The notes below the pieces were generated by a model. The model worked only from the letters and a program-made list of their open reading frames with translations. It ran no database searches and had not been told where the DNA came from. DNA of 64,000 bases from Streptacidiphilus sp. P02-A3a (GTDB lineage Bacteria; Actinomycetota; Actinomycetes; Streptomycetales; Streptomycetaceae): contig NZ_CP048289.1 of assembly GCF_014084105.1 (NCBI RefSeq), positions 9,061,922 to 9,125,921 on the forward strand, given 5' to 3'. The translations under genes and the position numbers were made by a program. Positions 6,925 through 14,252 of this stretch are shown here, piece after piece. The first letter of the stretch is position 1; every line of letters starts with the position of its first letter.

Positions 6925-9180
6925 TCAGCCGATCAGGGCCTCGATGACGCCGGTGTGGGCGTCCCGCAGCTCCGCCAGCGACAGCGTGAACTGGCCCTGG
7001 AGGTCCACCGCGTCGCCGTCCACCACACCGATGCGGGTGGCCGGGAGGCCCCGGACACCGCACATCTCGGTGAACCGCAGCTCCTCGCTGCGCGGCACGG
7101 AGACCACCGCGCGCCCGGCCGACTCGGAGAACAGGAAGGTGAACGGGTCGAGACCGTCCGGGACGACCAGCCGGGCGCCCTTGCCGCCGCGCAGGCAGCT
7201 CTCCGCCAGCGCCTGGACCAGGCCGCCGTCGGAGAGGTCGTGCGCCGCGTCGACCATGCCGTCGCGGGAGCCCGCGATCAGCACCTCGGCCAGCAGCCGC
7301 TCGCGCTCCAGGTCCAGCTTCGGCGGCAGCCCGCCGAGGTGGTCGTGGGCGACCTGGGTCCAGGCCGAGCCGCCGAACTCGTCGGCGGTGTCGCCCAGCA
7401 GGTAGACCAGCTGGCCCTCCTCGGCGAAGCCGATCGGGGTGCGCCGGTTGACGTCGTCGATCACGCCGAGCACGGCGACCACCGGCGTCGGGTGGATCGC
7501 CACGGTCCCGGTCTGGTTGTACAGCGAGACGTTGCCGCCGGTCACCGGGGTGCCCAGGATCTGGCAGGCGTCCGCCAGGCCGCGGGTGGCCTCGGCGAAC
7601 TGCCACATCACGTCCGGGTCCTCGGGGGAGCCGAAGTTCAGGCAGTCGGAGACGGCCAGCGGCTTGGCACCGGTCGCGGCGACGTTGCGGTACGCCTCGG
7701 CCAGGGCCAGCTGCGCGCCGCGGTACGGGTCGAGCTTGGCGTAGCGGCCGTTGCCGTCGGTGGCGATGGCCACGCCGAGGTTGGTCTGCTCGTCGATGCG
7801 GATCATCCCGGAGTCCTCCGGGGTGGACAGCACCGTGTTGCCGAGCACGTAGCGGTCGTACTGGCTGGTGATCCAGGACTTGTCGGCCTGGTTCGGGGAG
7901 CCGACCAGCGCCAGCACGGCGGCCCGCAGCTCCTCGCCGTTGGCCGGGCGCTTCAGCCGCTCGGCGGTGGGGACGTCGGCCTGCAGCGCGTCCTGCCAGG
8001 ACGGGCGGGCGAACGGGCGGTTCAGCACCGGGCCGTCGTGGGCGACGGTGCGCGGCAGCACGTCCACGATCTGCTCGCCGTGCCAGAAGATCTCCAGCCG
8101 CTCGCCGTCGGTGACCTCACCGATGACGGTGGCGATCACGTCCCACTTCTCGCAGATCTCCAGGAAGCGGTCGACCTTCTCCGGCTCGACGATCGCGCAC
8201 ATGCGCTCCTGCGACTCGCTCATGAGGATCTCCTCGGGCGAGAGCGTGTTGTCGCGCAGCGGCACGTTGTCCAGCTCGACCCGCATGCCGCCGGAGCCGC
8301 CGGAGGCCAGCTCGCTGGTGGCGCAGGACAGACCGGCCGCGCCGAAGTCCTGGATGCCGGAGACCAGCTTCTCCCGGAACAGCTCCAGGGTGCACTCGAT
8401 CAGCAGCTTCTCCTGGAACGGGTCGCCGACCTGGACCGCGGGGCGCTTCGACGGCTTGGTGCCGTCGAAGGTCTCCGAGGCCAGGATGGACGCCCCGCCG
8501 ATGCCGTCGCCGCCGGTCCTGGCCCCGTACAGGATGACCTTGTTGCCGGGGCCCGAGGCCTGCGCGAGGTGGATGTCCTCGTGCCGCATCACGCCCACGC
8601 AGAGCGCGTTGACCAGCGGGTTTCCCTGGTAGCAGGCGTCGAAGACGACCTCGCCGCCGATGTTCGGCAGGCCCAGGCAGTTGCCGTAGCCGCCGATGCC
8701 CGCGACGATCCCGGGCAGCACCCGGCGGGTGTCCGGGTGCTCCGGCGCGCCGAAGCGCAGCGGGTCCATCACCGCGACCGGGCGCGCGCCCATGGCCAGG
8801 ATGTCGCGGACGATGCCGCCGATCCCGGTGGCCGCGCCCTGGTAGGGCTCGACGTACGAGGGGTGGTTGTGCGACTCGATCTTGAAGGTGACCGCGTAGC
8901 CCTGGCCGACGTCGACCACCCCGGCGTTCTCGCCGATGCCGACCAGCATGGCGTCGTTGGCCGGGGCCTTCTCGCCGAACTGCTTCAGGTGGACCTTGCT
9001 GGACTTGTACGAGCAGTGCTCGGACCACATCACCGAGTACATGGCCAGCTCGGCGCCGGTGGGGCGACGGCCCAGGATCTCGCGGATCCGGGCGTACTCG
9101 TCGGCCTTGAGGCCCAGCGCCGCCCAGGGCTGCTCGGCCTCCGGGGTCTCGGTCGCGTGCTTGACGGTGTCGAGGGTCAT
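6925..9180 (-). CDS. purL: Phosphoribosylformylglycinamidine synthase II
   Basis: The 751-residue product is the small type of PurL. It makes FGAM from FGAR with ammonia supplied by PurQ, in a complex held together by PurS. The segments SVMWSEHCSYKSSK, KIESHNHPSYVEP with the metal-binding His, and the GGDGIGGASI loop are all visible. The gene starts with ATG 9180, which shares one base with the purQ stop (TGATG), indicating translational coupling. A 13-bp terminator hairpin ends the unit. Confidence 0.97.
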   Translation of the reverse strand: MTLDTVKHATETPEAEQPWAALGLKADEYARIREILGRRPTGAELAMYSVMWSEHCSYKSSKVHLKQFGEKAPANDAMLVGIGENAGVVDVGQGYAVTFKIESHNHPSYVEPYQGAATGIGGIVRDILAMGARPVAVMDPLRFGAPEHPDTRRVLPGIVAGIGGYGNCLGLPNIGGEVVFDACYQGNPLVNALCVGVMRHEDIHLAQASGPGNKVILYGARTGGDGIGGASILASETFDGTKPSKRPAVQVGDPFQEKLLIECTLELFREKLVSGIQDFGAAGLSCATSELASGGSGGMRVELDNVPLRDNTLSPEEILMSESQERMCAIVEPEKVDRFLEICEKWDVIATVIGEVTDGERLEIFWHGEQIVDVLPRTVAHDGPVLNRPFARPSWQDALQADVPTAERLKRPANGEELRAAVLALVGSPNQADKSWITSQYDRYVLGNTVLSTPEDSGMIRIDEQTNLGVAIATDGNGRYAKLDPYRGAQLALAEAYRNVAATGAKPLAVSDCLNFGSPEDPDVMWQFAEATRGLADACQILGTPVTGGNVSLYNQTGTVAIHPTPVVAVLGVIDDVNRRTPIGFAEEGQLVYLLGDTADEFGGSAWTQVAHDHLGGLPPKLDLERERLLAEVLIAGSRDGMVDAAHDLSDGGLVQALAESCLRGGKGARLVVPDGLDPFTFLFSESAGRAVVSVPRSEELRFTEMCGVRGLPATRIGVVDGDAVDLQGQFTLSLAELRDAHTGVIEALIG

Positions 9181-9857
9181 CAGGCGCTCACCAGCTGCTT
9201 CAGGATCGAGGCGAAGAAGCCGAGGCCCTCGGTGCCGGGCCCGGTCAGCGGCTCGATGGCGTGCTCGGGGTGCGGCATCAGACCGACGACGTTGCCCGCC
9301 GCGTTGCTGATGCCCGCGATGTCGCGGTACGAGCCGTTCGGGTTGACGTCCAGGTAGCGGGCGACCACGCGGCCCTCCGCCTCCAGCTGGTCCAGGGTGC
9401 GCTCGTCGGCGACGAAGCGGCCCTCGCCGTTCTTCAGCGGCACGGTGATCTCCGCGTTCGGAACGTAGGCGCTGGTCCAGGCGGTGTCGGTGTTCTCGAT
9501 CCGCAGCCGCTGGTCGCGGCAGACGAAGTGCAGGCTGTCGTTGCGGGTCAGCGCGCCCGGCAGCAGGTGCGACTCGCAGAGCACCTGGAAGCCGTTGCAG
9601 ATGCCGAGGACCGGCAGCCCGGACTTCGCCTGCTCGATGACGGTGTCCATCACCGGCGAGAACCGGGAGATGGCGCCGCAGCGCAGGTAGTCGCCGTAGG
9701 AGAAGCCGCCGGGCAGGACCACGGCGTCGACCTGGTGCAGGTCCTTGTCGCGGTGCCACAGCGCGACCGGCTCGGCGCCGGCCAGGCGGACCGCGCGCTG
9801 CGCGTCGCGGTCGTCGAGGGAGCCGGGGAAGGTGACGACGCCGATGCGAGCGGTCAC
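9180..9857 (-). CDS. purQ: Phosphoribosylformylglycinamidine synthase I (glutaminase)
   Basis: PurQ is the class I glutamine amidotransferase subunit that feeds ammonia to PurL. The 225-residue protein has the nucleophile elbow GICNGFQVL, the oxyanion segment LPGGFSYGDYLR and the His-Glu pair in MPHPEHAIE. It starts with GTG 9857, overlapping the purS stop by four bases (GTGA), and its stop overlaps the purL start. The order purS-purQ-purL on one transcript fits the three-subunit FGAM synthase. Confidence 0.97.
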   Translation of the reverse strand: MTARIGVVTFPGSLDDRDAQRAVRLAGAEPVALWHRDKDLHQVDAVVLPGGFSYGDYLRCGAISRFSPVMDTVIEQAKSGLPVLGICNGFQVLCESHLLPGALTRNDSLHFVCRDQRLRIENTDTAWTSAYVPNAEITVPLKNGEGRFVADERTLDQLEAEGRVVARYLDVNPNGSYRDIAGISNAAGNVVGLMPHPEHAIEPLTGPGTEGLGFFASILKQLVSA

Positions 9858-10102
9858 TTCTCCTCCACCCTCACGGTGAAGTCCTCGATCACGGTGTTGG
9901 CGAGGAAGGTCTCGGCGGCCTCACGGATACGGGCGAGGGCGGCCTCGTCGACCGGCCCCTCCAGTTCCAGTTCGAAGCGCTTGCCCTGGCGGACATCGGC
10001 GATCCCGGAGAAGCCCAGGCGCGGCAGCGCGCGCTGCACCGCCTGTCCCTGGGGGTCGAGGATCTCCGGCTTGAGCATGACGTCGACAACGACGCGTGCC
10101 AC
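9854..10102 (-). CDS. purS: Phosphoribosylformylglycinamidine synthase subunit PurS
   Basis: PurS is the small dimeric scaffold of FGAM synthase. The 82-residue product begins VARVVVDVMLKPEILDPQG and contains the family segment RALPRLGFSGIADVRQGK. The GTG at 10102 has GGGAG five to six bases upstream; longer frames up to 10204 are unlike the family. It is the first gene of purS-purQ-purL. Confidence 0.95.
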   Translation of the reverse strand: MARVVVDVMLKPEILDPQGQAVQRALPRLGFSGIADVRQGKRFELELEGPVDEAALARIREAAETFLANTVIEDFTVRVEEK

Positions 10103-10549
10103 GGGTACTCCCGGTGGTATCTGGTGCGGGGGGACCTCCAGCGTACCGGGGGTCGGGAGGGTGTTTGGATTCTCGTCCATGGCGACGCGCGTAGAACAGG
10201 TCACTTATGCGGACGATCACACAAAACCGCCACCGGGCCCAGGGGTTGGAATGAGTGGCGGCCAACGTCCGGAAATTACCTCATTCGCCGCATTCAGCCG
10301 AAGGCTTCCACAGCCGGGCACATCCTCCGGAAGATCGCATTACCAGCCGCCTACTGCGCCTGTCCATAGGTTTCGGCGGTGTATCGGCGAGGTATCGAAC
10401 CGACACGGAATATCAAGAAGAAAAAGCTGCCTCATCGATTTTCTGGCAGTTTAGAGGCAGAATGGTGGCACCGGTCGCAGTGTCCCACCGCTTCCGGTCA
10501 GCAGTGGTGCCCGCGCTGTTGCGGGTTCCAGAACATACCTCCGACCTGC
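10103..10549. other. Divergent intergenic region between purS and lsr2
   Basis: This stretch of about 450 bases carries no gene I can support. It is visibly less GC-rich than its surroundings, with A-rich patches around 10,420-10,440, as expected for promoters and for DNA that Lsr2-type proteins bind. No purine-type riboswitch or clear -35/-10 pair could be assigned with confidence. Confidence 0.6.
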
Positions 10550-10583
10550 GGGATTGACCATCGCTCCAACGATGGCCAATCCC
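10550..10583 (+). promoter_or_regulatory. Stem-loop abutting the lsr2 ribosome binding site
   Basis: GGGATTGACCATCG (10550-10563) pairs with CGATGGCCAATCCC (10570-10583) over 14 positions with one A-C mismatch and a six-base loop. The Shine-Dalgarno GAGAGGA starts immediately after it. It could be a 5' mRNA element or a dyad operator for the lsr2 promoter. It is strong enough to affect translation or transcript stability. Confidence 0.6.
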
Positions 10584-10598
10584 GAGAGGATTGGCATC

Positions 10599-10916
10599 AT
10601 GGCTCAGCGCGTAGTGGTCACTCTCTCCGACGACATCGACGGCGGGACTGCCGAGGAAACCGTTCAGTTCGCTGTTGACGGGAAGTCCTACGAGATCGAC
10701 CTGTCCAGCCGGAACGCCGAAAAACTCCGCGACGCGCTCGCCCCTTATGTGGCGGCCGGGCGCAAGCAGGGTCGCGGCGGCAAGGCCATCCGGCACACCG
10801 AGATCGCCCCGGACCCGAAGACGGTCCGCGCCTGGGCCCAGTCGCGCGGCATCGAACTGCCGGCTCGCGGCCGCCTGCCCAAGCACGTCTACGAGGCCTT
10901 CGCCGAGGCCAGCTGA
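10599..10916 (+). CDS. lsr2: Lsr2-family nucleoid-associated protein
   Basis: The 105-residue protein starts MAQRVVVTLSDDIDGG, has the Lsr2 N-terminal dimerization strand region (VQFAVDGKSYEIDLS) and ends with the DNA-binding domain containing the AT-hook-like RGR in LPARGRLPKHVYEAF. Lsr2 proteins bridge and silence AT-rich, often horizontally acquired DNA. Streptomycetes usually carry two paralogues. This one resembles the shorter-linker copy, because the linker is APYVAAGRKQGRGGKA without a long Gly/Ser tract. The start is ATG 10599 with GAGAGGA eight bases upstream. Confidence 0.93.
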   Translation: MAQRVVVTLSDDIDGGTAEETVQFAVDGKSYEIDLSSRNAEKLRDALAPYVAAGRKQGRGGKAIRHTEIAPDPKTVRAWAQSRGIELPARGRLPKHVYEAFAEAS

Positions 10917-11076
10917 CCCGACCCGGCGTCAGCGGCCCGCTGCGAAAACGACTTTCGACGCGAATCGGGCAAAACACCCCGCCCGGGCGATCATCGCCCG
11001 CAGCATGGGCTAGTGTTCTCTTCAGCGGAACACGCCGGGGACGGAAGCCGAAAGGCCAGGTCAGCGGGGTGAACTC

Positions 11077-11151
11077 GCAGGTGTAGCTCAGTAGTAGAGC
11101 GCTCCCCTTCCAGGGGAGAGGCACAGTGTGCAATCCCTGTCACCTGCTCCA
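11077..11151 (+). tRNA. tRNA-Gly (UCC), non-canonical D and T loops
   Basis: The acceptor stem is GCAGGTG (11077-11083) with CACCTGC (11141-11147), then T and an encoded CCA. The anticodon arm CTCCC/GGGAG has loop CTTCCAG, giving anticodon UCC. The D loop is AGTAGTA and lacks the conserved GG pair. The T arm has GTGC where GTTC is expected, with ACAG/CTGT as the only firm pairs. The missing GG and the GUGC replacement are features I recall from staphylococcal glycine tRNAs dedicated to peptidoglycan bridges, which also read UCC. A decayed tRNA gene is the alternative. Confidence 0.75.
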
Positions 11152-11260
11152 CTCGACAGAACGAAGGATGGCGAAAGCCACTCCGGGGATCAGGTAGAGT
11201 AGAGCTCGCCGGAACGGACCGGAGGCCAACAGGCCGAAGGAAAGACACGGCGAATGCCAT

Positions 11261-11335
11261 GCGGATGTGGCTCAGTGGTAGAGCATCACCTTGCCAAGGT
11301 GAGGGTCGCGGGTTCGAATCCCGTCATCCGCTCCA
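11261..11335 (+). tRNA. tRNA-Gly (GCC)
   Basis: This is a canonical cloverleaf: acceptor GCGGATG/CATCCGC, D loop AGTGGTA with GG, anticodon loop TTGCCAA giving GCC, T arm with GGTTCGAATCC, and an encoded CCA. It lies 110 bp after the first glycine tRNA and contrasts with it in every conserved loop position. Confidence 0.97.
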
Positions 11336-11341
11336 GAAGTC

Positions 11342-11375
11342 CCGAAGGGCGCACTCGAAAGAGTGCGCCCTTCGG
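11342..11375 (+). terminator. Terminator after the tRNA-Gly pair
   Basis: CCGAAGGGCGCACTC and GAGTGCGCCCTTCGG form a perfect 15-bp stem capped by a GAAA tetraloop, beginning seven bases after the tRNA CCA end. It also faces the convergent purC gene. Confidence 0.9.
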
Positions 11376-11469
11376 CGTTGCCCCCTTGTCCGCCCCGGAT
11401 TGTCCGCTCGGGCTGTCCGCCCCGGGCCGGAGCGTCGGGGCGGGCGCGGGCCCGCCCCGACGGCCGCCG

Positions 11470-12390
11470 TCAGCTCCAGCTCTGCCCGGTCAGCCGCTCG
11501 TACGCCTCCACGTACTTCTCCCGGCTGCGCTCGACGATCTCCCGCGGCAGCGCGGGCGGCGGCTGCTCGGAGTGCCGGTCCCAGCCGGAGGCCGGGGAAC
11601 CCAGCCAGTCCCGGATGAACTGCTTGTCGAAGGAGACCTGCGACCGGCCCGGCTCCCAGTCGTCGGCCGGCCAGAAGCGGGAGGAGTCCGGGGTGAGCAC
11701 CTCGTCCCCCAGCACCAGCCGCGGCTGCTCGCCCTCGGCCGCGCCCTGCTCGAAACCGAACTCGAACTTGGTGTCGGCCAGGATCAGGCCCCGGTCCCGG
11801 GCGATGTCCCGGGCCCGCCCGTAGACGGCGAGGGTGGTCTGCCGCAGCAGGGTCGCGGTCTCCGCGCCGAGCCTGCGGGCCACCTCCTCGTAGGGGACGT
11901 TCTCGTCGTGCTCGCCGACCTCGGCCTTGAGCGCCGGGGTGAAGATCGGCGCGGGCAGCTCGGAGCCGTCCTCCAGGCCCGGCGGCAGCGCGATGCCGCA
12001 GACGGTCCGCGACTCCCGGTACTCCAGCAGGCCGGAGCCGGTCAGGTAACCGCGGGCGACGCACTCGACCGGCAGCATCTCCAGGCTCTCGCAGACCAGG
12101 GTGCGCCCCTCCCAGTCGGCGGGCGCGCCCTGCGGCAGCTCGGTGGACACCACGTGGTTGGGCACCAGGTCGGCCAGCCGGTCGAACCACCAGAGCGACA
12201 GCTGGGTGAGGATCCGCCCCTTGTCCGGGACGCCGTTGGGCAGCACCCAGTCGAAGGCGGAGGTCCGGTCGCTGGCGACCATCACCAGCCGGCCCGCGTC
12301 ATCGCGGTACAGGTCGCGGACCTTACCGGTGTGGAGATGGATCAGACCGGGCACCTGCACCGGCTCGGGCTTCTCGACAAAACCGCTCAA
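11470..12390 (-). CDS. purC: Phosphoribosylaminoimidazole-succinocarboxamide synthase
   Basis: PurC joins CAIR and aspartate to SAICAR using ATP. The 306-residue product shows HLHTGKVRDLY near the N-terminus, MVASDRTSAFDWVLP, PVECVARGYLTGSG and LADTKFEFG, all standard SAICAR synthetase motifs. The start appears to be TTG at 12390 (SGFVEKPEPVQ), with AGGGA about seven bases upstream. No ATG or GTG lies closer to the conserved N-terminus. The gene upstream on the same strand encodes an unrelated DMFase-like protein. Confidence 0.95.
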   Translation of the reverse strand: MSGFVEKPEPVQVPGLIHLHTGKVRDLYRDDAGRLVMVASDRTSAFDWVLPNGVPDKGRILTQLSLWWFDRLADLVPNHVVSTELPQGAPADWEGRTLVCESLEMLPVECVARGYLTGSGLLEYRESRTVCGIALPPGLEDGSELPAPIFTPALKAEVGEHDENVPYEEVARRLGAETATLLRQTTLAVYGRARDIARDRGLILADTKFEFGFEQGAAEGEQPRLVLGDEVLTPDSSRFWPADDWEPGRSQVSFDKQFIRDWLGSPASGWDRHSEQPPPALPREIVERSREKYVEAYERLTGQSWS

Positions 12391-12497
12391 GGTGTGTCCC
12401 TAGGAAAGGCAGGAGGTGGGGGCATAAGCGGGCACGAGTCTTTCACAGCGCCCTGCTCCGCCCGGGCACGCCACCGGTGGCCGGACCGCCGACGGGA

Positions 12498-14030
12498 TCA
12501 GTGGACCTTGCAGATGCGGTCCAGCAGGTTCGCCGTCGCCCGCTGGATCCGCTCGTCGGTGTGGCCGGGCCGGTCCAGCGCGGGTGACCAGGAGAAGGTC
12601 CCGCTGGCGAAGACGTACGCCCCGCTCGGCGCCCGGTACAGCGAGGTCTCCTGGTGCCGGGTCACCCCCCTGGTGTCCCGGTAGGGGGAGTGCGCCAGCA
12701 GCACCCGCTCCCCGTAGCGGGGCAGCGGCACCCGCGGGAAGTAGCGGTCCGCCTCCCCCGCGACCAGGCCCGGGATCAGGTCGCCGTCGTGCAGGGCGGT
12801 GCCCTCCCAGAGCCAGTTCCCGGTGTTGCGCACCACCATCGGGGCCGGTTCCGGCACCCGGCCCGCGTACTGGACGCCCAGCAGTTGCTGCTCGGGTTCG
12901 CCCTGGTCGCGCCAGAGCGCGCTGCGCCCTGGGTCGCCCTGGTGCTTCGGGCAGGTCAGCAGCCGGTCCGGCTCGCCGGTGGCCCCGGCCGCCAGCTCCA
13001 CCCGCCAGTACAGGCTGTTGGCGCTGAGGAAGACCAGCGAGGTGCCGCGGTCCCGGGCCCGCTCCACCGCGCGCCGCATCGGCACCGACCAGTACTCGTC
13101 GTGGCCGGGGAAGACCACGCCCCGGTAGCGGCTCGGGTCCACCCGCCCGGCGTGCAGGTCGGTGGCGTTGGCGTAGGCCAGGTCGTAGCCGTAGCGCTCG
13201 GCCCAGCGGATGAAGTCGTAGGCGTGGCCGATGTGCAGCGGCAGCCCGGCCCCGGCGTACGGGCGGTCGAAGGAGACGGTGGTGGCCGCCTCCCGCTCGC
13301 CCAGCAGCTCGCCCTGCTCGTTCCAGGCGTGGTACAGGCTGGCACCGGTGCGGCCGTCCTCCGGGTAGAGGTTGTACGCCTGCCAGGTCACGTCCGGCAG
13401 CAGGAGCAGCAGGTCGGCGGCGACCGGCGGCGGGTCGGCCGACGGCGGCGGCGCGGCGGCGCGGACGGTGAACGGGATGTGGCTGCGGTGCCGGTGGTCG
13501 GCGGTGGTGAGCACCGCGACGTAGGCGCCGGGGCTCCAGTGCGGCGGCAGCTGCAACCGCCAGGACATCCACCAGTGGTGGCAGGAGACCGTCCGCCCGG
13601 CCACCAGCGGCGCGGGCTGGACCAGGCCGGACAGCAGCGGGCTGGCCGAGACGTGCCGCGCGCCCGCCCCGCCGTAGTGCCCGATCCGGTAGACGTCGAC
13701 GGTGAACTCCTGCGCCGGGCGGACGCTGACCCGCAGGTCCAGCGAGCCGCCGACGTCGGCGGCGGGCGCGGCGAAGCCCTTGATCTGCCCGCCGACGTCG
13801 TCCGCGGCGCGGGGGCGGCCGAGGGCGGGGCTCTGCTCGTCCACCGACGGACGCCGGGCCAGCGCCAGCTGGCCCCGGGTCAGGCCCAGGTCGACGTACC
13901 AGGGGACCAGCAGCCCGGTGTCGTCGAAGTAGCGGTCGGCCCCGCGCAGCCAGGGCAGCGGGCCCTGGCCGAAGGGATCAGTGGCGCCGTGCGCGAGCGC
14001 GCCCGACTCCCAGCGGCGGCTGTGGTCCAT
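12498..14030 (-). CDS. N,N-dimethylformamidase beta subunit-like protein
   Basis: The 510-residue protein resembles the large-subunit C-terminal region of N,N-dimethylformamidase. It contains VDVYRIGHYGGAGAR, a TWQAYNLYPEDGRTGASLY segment and GVVFPGHDEYWSVPMRRAV. The HDEYW motif and the flanking glutamine-amidotransferase-like fold are typical of this family, whose members in streptomycetes are mostly uncharacterized. There is no signal peptide. Start ATG 14030 is preferred over GTG 14036 because GGGGGGAG is seven bases from the ATG but only one base from the GTG. It may be cotranscribed with purC, 107 bp downstream. Confidence 0.75.
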   Translation of the reverse strand: MDHSRRWESGALAHGATDPFGQGPLPWLRGADRYFDDTGLLVPWYVDLGLTRGQLALARRPSVDEQSPALGRPRAADDVGGQIKGFAAPAADVGGSLDLRVSVRPAQEFTVDVYRIGHYGGAGARHVSASPLLSGLVQPAPLVAGRTVSCHHWWMSWRLQLPPHWSPGAYVAVLTTADHRHRSHIPFTVRAAAPPPSADPPPVAADLLLLLPDVTWQAYNLYPEDGRTGASLYHAWNEQGELLGEREAATTVSFDRPYAGAGLPLHIGHAYDFIRWAERYGYDLAYANATDLHAGRVDPSRYRGVVFPGHDEYWSVPMRRAVERARDRGTSLVFLSANSLYWRVELAAGATGEPDRLLTCPKHQGDPGRSALWRDQGEPEQQLLGVQYAGRVPEPAPMVVRNTGNWLWEGTALHDGDLIPGLVAGEADRYFPRVPLPRYGERVLLAHSPYRDTRGVTRHQETSLYRAPSGAYVFASGTFSWSPALDRPGHTDERIQRATANLLDRICKVH

Positions 14031-14252
14031 GCCCACGCTCCCCCCTGACCGAACCCTGGGTCGACCGCGGCGCGCCCGCGCCGCCCGACCCGTGGCCCGC
14101 TACCGTACATCGGAACATGACGCTCGGTCAGCCGGTTCGGCGATGACCGGTCGAGGACCGGATGATGACGCAGAGCAGTCAACTGTTCACCATGCGCACA
14201 CGGCCATCGTACGTCTCTGCGAGGCCGGGCAGCAGGGGTGCGGCCGGACCGG

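Noticed and set aside
4592..7405. Very long plus-strand frame across three genes
   Set aside because: Composition is low-complexity Arg/Ala/Gly, and it contradicts three well-supported genes (transglutaminase, ECF41, purL end).
6814..9357. Long plus-strand frame antisense to purL
   Set aside because: Shadow of purL; no domain-like sequence and no ribosome binding site.
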